A stretch of 64,000 bases of DNA from CAZFLM01 sp964519955. GTDB lineage: Bacteria; Armatimonadota; Chthonomonadetes; Chthonomonadales; CAJBBX01. Both the position numbers and the translations under genes were made by a program. Where the stretch lies: NCBI GenBank assembly GCA_964519955.1, contig CAZFLM010000031.1, positions 1 to 64,000 on the forward strand, in the 5' to 3' direction. The notes beneath the pieces were generated by a model that did not search any database, was not told where the DNA came from, and saw only the letters and a program-made list of their open reading frames with translations. Of this stretch, positions 42,972-51,125 are shown piece after piece. Each line of letters opens with the position of its first letter. The first letter of the stretch is position 1.

Positions 42972-43448
42972 CTACGCCCCCAGCCACTCCGCCACCTGGC
43001 GCATGTGGTACCCGTCGTGGCTGACGAGCAGGACGATGAGCGCGTCGACCGTGAGCGGGCCGAGGCCGGGGCGCACGATCGTGCGCTCGAAGGCGTCCGG
43101 CTCGATCGAGGCGATGAGCGCGGCCAGGTCCTTGCGCCCCTCGGCGAAGCGCTCCACATTGGCGAGCGGGTCCGAGTGCGCGTAGTCGCGCTCTGCCGCG
43201 ATCCGGCCCGGTTCGGTGTCCGGCATCTCCGGGGCGTCCTCGCGCAGCGCCAGCTCGAAGCGCTCCTGCCAGATGGCCTCCCAATCGGCCAGGTGCGCCG
43301 CGATCTCACGTAGCGAGAAGCGGTCCGGGTGCGGGCGCTTGTCCCACGTCGGGTCCTCGGCCGCGAGGTGCCGCGTCAGCGCACGCAGGACGACCGGTGA
43401 GGCGGTGAGGGCGTTCTGCACGTACTGGTGGACGAACGGTGGCTTCAT
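42972..43448 (-). CDS. DinB-family (four-helix bundle) protein, copy 1
   Basis: This is a 158-residue DinB/YfiT-like protein, a helical bundle that often binds metal through three histidines. Candidates are in REIAAHLADWEAIW (His), the ERDYAHSDPLANVERF segment and LLVSHDGYHMRQVAEWL. AGGAGG lies 7 bases before ATG 43448. It is followed upstream by a related gene (43495-43974), so this is a tandem duplication. DinB proteins include thiol transferases and damage-inducible proteins; the reaction here is unknown. Confidence 0.88.
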   Translation of the reverse strand: MKPPFVHQYVQNALTASPVVLRALTRHLAAEDPTWDKRPHPDRFSLREIAAHLADWEAIWQERFELALREDAPEMPDTEPGRIAAERDYAHSDPLANVERFAEGRKDLAALIASIEPDAFERTIVRPGLGPLTVDALIVLLVSHDGYHMRQVAEWLGA

Positions 43449-43494
43449 CCGCATTCCTCCTGTATCGACACCTCCCAGTACGGCCCCCGAACCG

Positions 43495-43974
43495 TCACTT
43501 CTCCCGCAGCCACTCCGCCACCTGGCGCAGGTGGTAGCCGTCGTGGCCCAGCATCAGCACGACCTGCGCGTCGATGGTCGCCCGCCCGATGCCCTCGCGC
43601 TGCGCCGCCCGGGCCCACGACTCGTCGGGCAGAGCGGCGACGAACTCGACGATCTTCGCCCGGCCCTCGCGGAAGCGCGCCAGGTTGGCCACGGGGTCGC
43701 TGTGCGCGTAGTCGTGGTCGATCGCGACCTGGCCCTCGTCGTAGCCGGGCAGCGCGGGCTCGTCCTCATGCAGCGTGCGGGTCAGGCGCTCCAACCAGAT
43801 CGGCTCCCAGTCGGCCAGGTGCGCCACCACCTCCCGCAACGTGAACCGCGCCGGATCGGGCCGCGCGTCCCAGGTCTCTGCGTCGGCCGTCAGGTGGCCC
43901 AGGAGGGCGTCGAGCACGACCGGCGTCGCAGCGATGCCGTGCTGGATGTAGCGGTGTGCGAAGGGTGGCAGCAT
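43495..43974 (-). CDS. DinB-family protein, copy 2
   Basis: This is a 159-residue paralogue of the downstream gene. It shares PPFAHRYIQHG at the start, LREVVAHLADWEPIWLERL, DHDYAHSDPVANLARFREGR and LMLGHDGYHLRQVAEWL. The three conserved His positions are retained. AGGA lies 8 bases before ATG 43974. The pair is separated by 46 bases and is probably co-transcribed. A 39-bp hairpin-repeat array with an assembly gap lies directly upstream, so its own promoter may be in the missing sequence. Confidence 0.87.
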   Translation of the reverse strand: MLPPFAHRYIQHGIAATPVVLDALLGHLTADAETWDARPDPARFTLREVVAHLADWEPIWLERLTRTLHEDEPALPGYDEGQVAIDHDYAHSDPVANLARFREGRAKIVEFVAALPDESWARAAQREGIGRATIDAQVVLMLGHDGYHLRQVAEWLREK

Positions 43975-43998
43975 GTTGGCGTTCCTCTCTGGGCGCAG

Positions 43999-44327
43999 CT
44001 CCGTGGTAGGATGGGCGTCCCTGCCCGTCCGGTAGGCGGCAGTGGCAGGATGGGCGTCCCTGCCCGTCCNNNNNNNNNNNNNNNNNNNNNNNNNNNNNNN
44101 NNNNNNNNNNNNNNNNNNNNNNNNNNNNNNNNNNNNNNNNNNNNNNNNNNNNNNNNNNNNNNNNNNNNNAGGCGGCAGTGGCAGGATGAGCGTCCCTGCC
44201 CGTCCGGCAGGCGGCAGTGGCAGGATGAGCGTCCCTGCCCGTCCGGCAGGCGGCAGTGGCAGGATGAGCGTCCCTGCCCGTCCAGTGGCAGTGGTGGGAT
44301 GAGCGTCCCTGCCCGTCCAGCACATCC
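43999..44327 (+). repeat. 39-bp tandem array of A-type hairpin modules, interrupted by gap
   Basis: A-type modules recur every 39 bases: 44009 and 44048 before the gap, then units starting 44170, 44209 and 44248 after it, with a degenerate last copy ending near 44325. After the gap the 5' arm reads GGATGAGC, creating one A-C mismatch with GCCCGTCC, and is homogenised among copies. The whole 368-base interval up to the HAD gene holds no gene. Confidence 0.92.
44070..44169. other. Assembly gap (100 N)
   Basis: Exactly 100 unknown bases lie inside the 39-bp tandem array. The true length is probably unknown. Confidence 0.99.
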
Positions 44328-44342
44328 CGCGTCAGGGGGATG

Positions 44343-45035
44343 CTAGCCCTTCCGCGTCGGCCTGGCGTACTCGGCGAGGCGCAGGTCCATCAGGCTCTCG
44401 ATGCGCCGGTCAGCGTGGTCGAAGCAGAGCGCGCGGGTCATCTGGTTCGGCACGGCGATGCAGTAGAGCCCCGCCGCCTTGGCCGCCGCGACGCCGTTCG
44501 GTGAATCCTCCAGCGCGATCGCCTCGGCGGGACTCAGGTGCAGGGCTTCGAGCAGGCGAACGTACAGCTCGGGATCCGGCTTCGAGCGCAGCACGTCGTC
44601 GCGGCACATCAGCACGTCGAAGTGGGCGAAGAGCCCGAGTTGGTGCAGGAAGCCCTCGACCCACGAGTGCGTCGCGCTCGATGCGACGCCGACCGCGAGC
44701 CGCAGGATGCGCGCGTCCTGCAGCAGTTGGTCGACACCCGGCATCGACTTCTCGCGTGCGACCAGCTCGGCGAACCGGCGCCTGCGGTCCGCGCTCACAG
44801 CCTCGCGATCGACGGCGCGGCCGAGCTGCGCCTCCAGGGCGTCGAGCGGGTCCCAGTGGAATTCGTCCGCGCCCCGCCCGATGCCCTCGGCCCACTCCTC
44901 GAACGGCAGCTCGGCGCCGTGCTGGGCGAAGACGGCCTGCCACGAGGCGTACTCCGCCGTCTCGGTGTCGAAGATCAGCCCGTCGAAGTCAAGCAGCACC
45001 GCCTTGATCAGCGGCCTGGTGATGTCGCTTGCCAC
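44343..45035 (-). CDS. HAD-superfamily phosphatase/phosphomutase (beta-phosphoglucomutase-like)
   Basis: This is a 230-residue cytosolic HAD subfamily IA enzyme. Motif I is LLDFDGLIFDTE with the nucleophile Asp and acid Asp. The alpha-helical cap follows (about 30-95). Motif II is GVASSATHSWVE, motif III Lys is in RSKPDPELYVRLL, and motif IV is ALEDSPNGVAAAKAAG. The sequence is closest in style to beta-phosphoglucomutase-like sugar phosphatases. The start is GTG 45035, with AGGAG 8 bases upstream. It stands 24 bases below the Dabb gene on the same strand. Confidence 0.92.
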   Translation of the reverse strand: MASDITRPLIKAVLLDFDGLIFDTETAEYASWQAVFAQHGAELPFEEWAEGIGRGADEFHWDPLDALEAQLGRAVDREAVSADRRRRFAELVAREKSMPGVDQLLQDARILRLAVGVASSATHSWVEGFLHQLGLFAHFDVLMCRDDVLRSKPDPELYVRLLEALHLSPAEAIALEDSPNGVAAAKAAGLYCIAVPNQMTRALCFDHADRRIESLMDLRLAEYARPTRKG

Positions 45036-45059
45036 TCCGTCGTGCTCCTTTCGAGCCTG

Positions 45060-45359
45060 CTACACCTCGTAGTCGACCGCGAGGACGCTCTCCATGATCG
45101 GCTGGATGTACTCCTTCACCACGCGCTGGTGAGCGGGGTGGGGGCCATAGGCTTCCAGCGTCGCCCGGTCCGGGAACCGCACGAGCAGCGCGACCTCATG
45201 CCCCTGCGAGCGCGGGCTGAAGTTGCGCCCGACCTCCAGCTCGGTGATGCCCGGGACCTCGCACTGCAGGCCCTCCAGCGCAGCGATGGCCTTCTCGATG
45301 GCGTCCTCGGTTGCGTCCGGCTTCCACTTGAACAGAACGATGTGGGTCACGTGTGCCAT
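45060..45359 (-). CDS. Dabb (stress-responsive A/B barrel) protein
   Basis: This is a 99-residue dimeric alpha/beta-barrel domain protein. HVTHIVLFKWKPDATEDAIE at the start, a central GITELEVGRNFSPRSQGHEV and PHPAHQRVVKEYIQPIMESV near the end are typical of Dabb. These small proteins have no shared known activity. It starts at ATG 45359 and is transcribed with the HAD gene. It is divergent from the M48 peptidase. Confidence 0.92.
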   Translation of the reverse strand: MAHVTHIVLFKWKPDATEDAIEKAIAALEGLQCEVPGITELEVGRNFSPRSQGHEVALLVRFPDRATLEAYGPHPAHQRVVKEYIQPIMESVLAVDYEV

Positions 45360-45529
45360 TGGGGTCTCCTCCTCGGGGCTCGCCGGGCGGCCTGCCGACC
45401 ACCGGTCGTACAGACTGAGCGCGTGCCATCAGGTTACCGGATCGGCGGCCCATTCCGGGCGGCTTCACGCTTCGCCGGTGCGTAAGGTATCGTGAACGCA
45501 AGTCGTCTCCGGTGGAGGAGGGGCAGCCC

Positions 45530-46294
45530 ATGAGACTCGCTACACGACCAATCCACGGCGCTCTATACGCGCTCATCGCAGTCGCCGCCGCTATGCCGGC
45601 GTCCGCCCAGCTCAACCTCATCAGCGAGCGCGAGGAGCTGCAGGCCGGGCGCGACGCGGACGCCAAGTTCCAGCGCCAGTACAAGGTGAGCAAGGACCCC
45701 GACCTGAACGGGATGGTCAAGCACCTTGGCGCCCGCCTGGCGAAGGTCTGCGAGCGGCCGAAGCTCGGCTGGACCTTCCGCGTGCTGGTGTCGAAGGAGG
45801 TCAACGCCTTCTCGGTGCCGGGCTACGTGTACGTCAACACCGGGCTCCTGAACGTGGTGGGCGACGATCAGGACGCGCTCGCCGGCGTCATCGCGCACGA
45901 GATCGGCCACACCACCGGGCGCCACGCGGTCAAGCAGATGGAGAAGTCGCTCGTCGGCGGCCTACTGGGATCGGTGCTGGCCGGACGGAGCCGATCGCGC
46001 GGACAGCTCGTCAACCTCACCGAGAACCTGGTGATGCTGGGCTACAGCCGCGGCGACGAGAACGACGCCGACCGACGCGCCGTGCGGTACACCATGGCTG
46101 CGGGCTACGACCCGGAGGGCATCGTCCGCTTCTTCAAGAAGCTCAAGCAGAAGGAAGGCGGCTCCGGCGGCGGCATCGCCACGTACTTCCGCACCCACCC
46201 GGACACGGACGACCGCATCCGCCGCGTCGAGGCTGCCATCGCCGCCGGCAAGGAGCCCAAGTCGAAGGGCGGCGGGAATGGCGACAGGCCGTAG
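45530..46294 (+). CDS. Exported M48-family zinc metallopeptidase
   Basis: This is a 254-residue peptidase with a signal peptide ending PASAQ (about 26). The HExxH zinc motif is at 123-127 (VIAHEIGHTTGRHAVKQ). The third-ligand Glu is in SRGDENDADRRAVRYT, and the C-terminal HPDTDDRIRRVEA is conserved in the BepA/Oma1-like group. These enzymes act in periplasmic protein quality control. GGAGGAGGGG lies just upstream of ATG 45530. It is followed by the D-aminoacylase gene after 36 bases. Confidence 0.92.
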   Translation: MRLATRPIHGALYALIAVAAAMPASAQLNLISEREELQAGRDADAKFQRQYKVSKDPDLNGMVKHLGARLAKVCERPKLGWTFRVLVSKEVNAFSVPGYVYVNTGLLNVVGDDQDALAGVIAHEIGHTTGRHAVKQMEKSLVGGLLGSVLAGRSRSRGQLVNLTENLVMLGYSRGDENDADRRAVRYTMAAGYDPEGIVRFFKKLKQKEGGSGGGIATYFRTHPDTDDRIRRVEAAIAAGKEPKSKGGGNGDRP

Positions 46295-46330
46295 GACCCG
46301 CTCGGCGCGGCTGGTCCTCAGGAGTGCGCG

Positions 46331-47893
46331 GTGTTCGATCTGATCGTGCGGAACGCAGTCGTCGTCGATGGTACCGGCGCTCCTCGTCGACGCGCTGACG
46401 TGGCGGTCGAGGGCGGCTGCGTGCGGCAGGTCGGCTCGCTCCCGCCGGACGCCCAGGCGGCGGAGGTCGTCGATGCTGCCGGCATGGTCCTCTCGCCGGG
46501 CTTCGTCGATCTGCACACCCATTCCGACATCGCGCTGCTGGCCCGCCGAGAGCATCTGCCCGCCGTGATGCAGGGCGTCACGACGGAAGCCTTCACGAAC
46601 TGCGGCGTCGGGTTCGCCCCCGCCAGCGACGCCTCCCTCGCCGTGCTGCGTCCGCTGCTGATGGCGCTCTTCGGTGCGGACGACGGCGTCGACTGGAGCT
46701 TCCGCTCGGTGGCCGATCTACTGGCGGCGTACGAGCGCGTCGGCACTGCCGTGAACGTGGCCTACCTCATCCCGCACGGCGCCGTGCGCGTCATGGCGAT
46801 GGGTACCGCGCCGCGCGCGGCCACCGACGCACAGCGGGCGCAGATGGTCGCACTGGTGCGCGAGGGAGTTGAGCAGGGCGCGCGCGGCCTCTCCACCGGG
46901 CCCTGGTATCCGCCGATGGACCATGCTGATCGCCGGGAGTTGGTCGAGCTGTGCCGGGCCGCGGGCTTCTTCGCCATTCACCAGCGCGACTACAACGAGC
47001 GGCTCTTCGAGGCGACCGACGAAGCCCTGGAGATCGCCGACGAGGCCGGCATTCCGGTCCAGCTCTCTCACCTGCAGATGGGCACGCGGGCCAACGCCGG
47101 CCGGGCGGCGGAGCTGGTCGAGCACATCGCGGCGGCTCGGGCGCGCGGCATCGACGTGGCCTGGGACAGCTATCCCTACACCGCCGGCAGCACGATGATC
47201 CAGGCGATGCTGCCGCAGTGGGCCAACGCGGGTGGGCCGGATGCCCTGCGCGAACGCCTCCTGCGGGACGACGACCGCGCGCGCATCGAGGCGGACCTGG
47301 CCGTCTGCGGCCGCGACTGGGACCGCACGCTGCTGATCGGCGTCGAAGACCCGCGCAACCGCGCGATCGAGGGGCACTCGTTCACCGAGTGCGCCCGTGC
47401 CCGCGGCATGCCCGTGCCGCAGTTCATCGCCGCCGTGCTCATCGAGGAGGACCTCCGCCCCTGCTACGTGGGGCACCATACGGAGGAGGAGGACCTGGAG
47501 GTCATCCTGCGCCACGAGCTGCAGATGGTCGCCAGCGACGGCCTCCACCTGCCCGGCATGACCCATCCGCGGCTGCGGGGCTGCTTCCCGCGTGTGCTGG
47601 CGCGGTACGTGCGCGAGCGCGGCGTGCTGACGCTGGAGGAGGCTGTCCGCAAGATGACCTCCGCGCCGGCGGCCCGGCTCAACCTGAAGGATCGCGGCGT
47701 GCTGCGCGAGGGGGCGTGGGCCGATATGGTGCTCTTCGATCCGGACACGGTGCGCGATACCGCGACGTACACCGACCCATTCGGCTATCCTGAAGGCATC
47801 TCAGACGTGTGGGTGAATGGGACGGCGGTGAAGCGGCATGGGGAGCGCACGGCTGCGCTGCCCGGGCGAGTGCTGAGGAAGGGGTGCGACTAG
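46331..47893 (+). CDS. N-acyl-D-amino-acid deacylase (D-aminoacylase)
   Basis: This is a 520-residue zinc amidohydrolase that removes acyl groups from N-acyl-D-amino acids, useful in D-amino-acid recovery. DLIVRNAVVVDGTG opens the small beta domain. GFVDLHTHSDIALL carries the first metal His pair. TNCGVGFAP contains the metal-bridging Cys typical of D-aminoacylases. QLSHLQMG and YVGHHTEEEDLEV hold further ligands, and VASDGLHLPGMTHPR provides the catalytic Asp. The start is GTG 46331, with AGGAG 6 bases upstream. The TIM-barrel gene follows after one base. Confidence 0.92.
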   Translation: MFDLIVRNAVVVDGTGAPRRRADVAVEGGCVRQVGSLPPDAQAAEVVDAAGMVLSPGFVDLHTHSDIALLARREHLPAVMQGVTTEAFTNCGVGFAPASDASLAVLRPLLMALFGADDGVDWSFRSVADLLAAYERVGTAVNVAYLIPHGAVRVMAMGTAPRAATDAQRAQMVALVREGVEQGARGLSTGPWYPPMDHADRRELVELCRAAGFFAIHQRDYNERLFEATDEALEIADEAGIPVQLSHLQMGTRANAGRAAELVEHIAAARARGIDVAWDSYPYTAGSTMIQAMLPQWANAGGPDALRERLLRDDDRARIEADLAVCGRDWDRTLLIGVEDPRNRAIEGHSFTECARARGMPVPQFIAAVLIEEDLRPCYVGHHTEEEDLEVILRHELQMVASDGLHLPGMTHPRLRGCFPRVLARYVRERGVLTLEEAVRKMTSAPAARLNLKDRGVLREGAWADMVLFDPDTVRDTATYTDPFGYPEGISDVWVNGTAVKRHGERTAALPGRVLRKGCD

Positions 47894-47894
47894 C

Positions 47895-48953
47895 ATGAAG
47901 AGCATCGTCTTGGCGTTCTCAATCGGCGTCGGCGTCCTCGGCGCGGGAACGCCGGCCAGTCTGGGCCAGGCCGCTGCGCAGAAGCCCATCGTCTCCATCA
48001 GCCCCATGCCGAAGAAGGACGCCACGCGCGCGGACCTCGTCAAGATGATCATGGAGCTGCGCAACCTGGGTGTCCGCGGGGTCTATGTCAGCCACAAGTG
48101 GAGCGATCTGGAGCCCGCCGAGGGCAAGCGCGACGTGAAGAAGGCCCTCGAGGACATCCGTGGGCTCAACATGCTCGGGTTTTCGGTCCTGCTGACGATC
48201 CAGACGCTCGACACGAACAACCGTACGCTGCCGCCAGACCTGATGCGCGAGCCGTTCGACTCGCCGAAGATGCGCGCGCGCTTCGCCGAGCTGCTCAAGG
48301 ACCTGGCTGCCGCGATGCCGGCGAACGTGCGGTGGGTGAGCCTGGGCAACGAGGTCGACATCTACCTGGCGGAGCATCGCTCCGAGCTGGAGCCGTACGC
48401 GAGCTTCGTCGAGGAGGGGCGCTCCGTCCTGCGCGGCGCGGGCCTCAAGGCGGCCGTCGGCGTGACGACGACGTTCGGCGGAGTGACGCAGCACCGCGAC
48501 CTCGTCGACCGGCTGAACCGCGGCATGGACTTTGTGCCGATGACCTACTACCCGCTCGACGCCGGCTTCGCGGTTCGCCCCGCGAGCGACGTAGGGCCGG
48601 ACCTCGACAAGATGGCGCAGGCGGCCGGGAAGAAGCCCTGGATCCTGCAGGAAGCCGGCTACCCGGCCGCGCCCCTGCTCGGCAGCTCGGAGGACAAGCA
48701 GGCGGCCTTCGTCGATGCCCTCTTCGACGCCGCCGCGAAGCACGCCGGATCCCTGCTGATGGTGAACGTGTTCCTGCTGCACGACTTCGGCGATGCCCTT
48801 GTCGACGAGTTCCTCAAGTACTACCGCATCCCGGACGCCCGCTTCCGCGCCTACCTGGCGACGCTGGGCCTGAAGCAGGCCGACGGGACGCCGCGTAAGG
48901 CGTGGGCCGCGTTCTCGGCGCGAACGAAGGCGTGGGGAGAGGCGGCCAAGTGA
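47895..48953 (+). CDS. Exported TIM-barrel glycosidase-like protein
   Basis: This 352-residue protein has a signal peptide (VLAFSIGVGVLGAGTPASLG) and a (beta/alpha)8 layout. WVSLGNEVDIYLAEH (about 149-163) matches the 'NE' acid/base strand of clan GH-A glycosidases. The strand KKPWILQEAGYPAAPLL (about 250-266) offers a nucleophile Glu. MTYYPLDAGF between them fits strand 6. The exact GH family is not recognised; GH53 or GH5-like are candidates. The stop overlaps the next GTG start, so it is coupled with the phosphatase-like membrane protein. Confidence 0.78.
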   Translation: MKSIVLAFSIGVGVLGAGTPASLGQAAAQKPIVSISPMPKKDATRADLVKMIMELRNLGVRGVYVSHKWSDLEPAEGKRDVKKALEDIRGLNMLGFSVLLTIQTLDTNNRTLPPDLMREPFDSPKMRARFAELLKDLAAAMPANVRWVSLGNEVDIYLAEHRSELEPYASFVEEGRSVLRGAGLKAAVGVTTTFGGVTQHRDLVDRLNRGMDFVPMTYYPLDAGFAVRPASDVGPDLDKMAQAAGKKPWILQEAGYPAAPLLGSSEDKQAAFVDALFDAAAKHAGSLLMVNVFLLHDFGDALVDEFLKYYRIPDARFRAYLATLGLKQADGTPRKAWAAFSARTKAWGEAAK

Positions 48954-51094
48954 TCCTCCGCCCGCCCGGACGACTGGGTCGAATGCTGCTGCTGGTGCTG
49001 CCGATCTGGGCGCTGGCGGCCGGCGGCGTTCTCGGGCAGAGCCTCAAGGGCATGGAGCTGTCTGGGGACTCGCTCCAACGTGGCCCGTACGGCCCCAGGC
49101 TGACCATCCTGGCGGTGCCCGGCCTGCGCGCCTCCGACCTCACTTCTCCGTCCGTCCCGCTCCTCCAGTCCCTGGCGCAGTCGAGCGCGGTGGGCTGGAT
49201 GAACTGCCGCGTAGCGCGCGCCGCCTCCCGCGATCAGGAGGGCGAGGCCGCCGCCTGGGTGACGCTCGGGGCCGGAGCGAGAGCCGCCGCCCCGCCGGAC
49301 CTGCGCATCACTGGCGCCGACTCTCTGCCCGCGGCGGTCCGGCGCATCCGGGCCACGAACGCGGGCCTGGATCACGAAGTCACGCTCGGCCTGCTCGCGA
49401 AGGTCGTGCGCCGGGCGGGCCTAAAGACGTACGCGATCGGCGACGAGGACGCGCTGCAGCCCGACCGCGGCGCCTGGCTGATGCTGGCCGATTCCGCCGG
49501 CGCGATCGATGCGCCCGTCGACCTGGCCACCTCCACGAAGGCGCACGTGCCGCTGGAGCCGTACGGACGCCTGACCCCGGCCACGGTGCTCCCGGGCGAC
49601 CAGGGCACGGTGTCGCTACTCGTCTTCGGCGACCTGGCACGCGTGAACCAATACGAGCCGCTGTGCACCCCCGATGCCGCCGCCGGAATGCGCGAGCGTG
49701 CGCTGGGTCGCCTCGATGGCATCCTGAAGGCCCTGGTGATGTACGGCGAGGGGCACCCGTCCCTCATCCTGCTCTCGCCTGCCTCCGGGGCTGAGGACGA
49801 GCGAACCGACCGGCTGGCTCCGATCCTCATCAGCGCGCCGCGCTTCACGCAAGGCCTGGTGACCTCCGGCTCCACCCGCACCCCCGGCCTCATCGCCAAC
49901 ACCGACGTGCTGCCCACCATCGCCGCGATGCTCGGGGTGAAGCCGCCCGCGGGCCTCGTGGGGCGCGCCGCGACCTCCACGGGCAAGCCGGCCGACGTCC
50001 GGGCGTGGCGCGGCCTCCACGATGGCTGGGTGGCCCGCGCGCGGGTGCAGGCGCTCATCGGCGGCCTGCCGGTCGTCCAGGCCGTGCTGCTGGCGCTTTC
50101 CGTCATTGGGTGGTGGCGGCGTACCGACCGCTGGCGGCGCGTGGCTCAGGGCTGCGCGGGTGTTGTGCTCGCACTGCCCGCCATCGGCCTGCTCGCGCCG
50201 GTCCTGGGCGTCGCCTCCGTGCCGGGCTCGGTGCTGGCGCTGCTCGCGGCGTGCGCCATCGCCGGTGGGCTGTGCGCCTGGTCGGACCGCGGCGCGCGCA
50301 TCGTGCTCGTTGGCGGCGTCGCGCTGGCGCTCGGCGGGTGCCTGGTCAGCCTGGTCGGCCGCACGCGGTGGCTGGACGGTGCGTGGATGGGCTTCAGTGT
50401 GATGGAGGGCGCGCGCTACTACGGCGTCGGGAACGAGTACGCCGCCGTGCTGGGCGCTTGCCTTCTGGTTGCGCTGGCCTCCGCAACGCGAGCCAACGGA
50501 CGCGTCGCACTCTCGATCGCCACGGCGGTGGTCGTCGTCGGTCTGGTGGGCGCGGCCATCGTCGGGTGGTCCGGGATGGGCGCGAACGCGGGCGGCGCCG
50601 CTGGCCTGGCGCTCGGCGCGGCCGTCCTCGGTGTGGCGCTCCGCCGCGACCGGGTCCGCGCGCGCGACGTGGCCCTGGCGGCGGGCGAGGTGGTGGGCAT
50701 GCTGGTGCTGGCCCTCGTCGCCGACCTGCTGCGCTCGCCCGCGGACCAGAGCCACATCGCGCGTGCCCTTGTCGCGACGGATGGCCCCCTGCAGATCGCG
50801 GTGCGGAAGGGCTCGATGAACCTGTGGCTCCTCTTCCACAGCCCGTGGACGCCGCTCCTGGCGATCGGGCTGGCGGGCTTCGCGGCCCTCGGCTGGCAGG
50901 GCGTGCGGGAGCGCGACCCGCGCGCCTGGTGGGCTGCGCGCGCGTCCATCTTCTGGCTGGCGGCGGGCCTGTTTGTGCTGAACGACAGCGGCGTGGTCGC
51001 CGCGGCGGAGTGCCTGGGCGTTGGTGCGGCAGCCCTCGGGCTGTGGGCGGCGGTCCCTCGACTTGACACGGACGGACCCGTTTCCGTAAACTAA
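48950..51094 (+). CDS. Membrane protein with alkaline-phosphatase-like N-terminal domain
   Basis: This is a 714-residue protein with an N-terminal signal or anchor (MLLLVLPIWALAAGGVLG). The exported domain of about 330 residues ends with APILISAPRFTQGLVTSGST and the region LIANTDVLPTIAAMLGVKPP, a layout familiar from alkaline phosphatase/sulfatase-superfamily proteins. About ten transmembrane helices follow, including the segment GARYYGVGNEYAAVLGACL. GTG 48950 overlaps the upstream stop as GTGA. The function is unknown. Similar two-part proteins exist in Gram-positives, from memory. The 3' end contains the hrcA promoter. Confidence 0.75.
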   Translation: MILRPPGRLGRMLLLVLPIWALAAGGVLGQSLKGMELSGDSLQRGPYGPRLTILAVPGLRASDLTSPSVPLLQSLAQSSAVGWMNCRVARAASRDQEGEAAAWVTLGAGARAAAPPDLRITGADSLPAAVRRIRATNAGLDHEVTLGLLAKVVRRAGLKTYAIGDEDALQPDRGAWLMLADSAGAIDAPVDLATSTKAHVPLEPYGRLTPATVLPGDQGTVSLLVFGDLARVNQYEPLCTPDAAAGMRERALGRLDGILKALVMYGEGHPSLILLSPASGAEDERTDRLAPILISAPRFTQGLVTSGSTRTPGLIANTDVLPTIAAMLGVKPPAGLVGRAATSTGKPADVRAWRGLHDGWVARARVQALIGGLPVVQAVLLALSVIGWWRRTDRWRRVAQGCAGVVLALPAIGLLAPVLGVASVPGSVLALLAACAIAGGLCAWSDRGARIVLVGGVALALGGCLVSLVGRTRWLDGAWMGFSVMEGARYYGVGNEYAAVLGACLLVALASATRANGRVALSIATAVVVVGLVGAAIVGWSGMGANAGGAAGLALGAAVLGVALRRDRVRARDVALAAGEVVGMLVLALVADLLRSPADQSHIARALVATDGPLQIAVRKGSMNLWLLFHSPWTPLLAIGLAGFAALGWQGVRERDPRAWWAARASIFWLAAGLFVLNDSGVVAAAECLGVGAAALGLWAAVPRLDTDGPVSVN
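51063..51092 (+). promoter_or_regulatory. Promoter for hrcA-grpE-glmM
   Basis: TTGACA (51063-51068) and TAAACT (51087-51092) are 18 bases apart, overlapping the end of the previous gene. No CIRCE inverted repeat is seen around it. Confidence 0.65.
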
Positions 51095-51125
51095 CGTCGA
51101 TGGATTCCGATCCGTGGAGATCTCT

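Noticed and set aside
43999..44327. Possible CRISPR array from the regular 39-base period
   Set aside because: The whole 39-base unit repeats without variable spacers, and no cas gene is present in the window.
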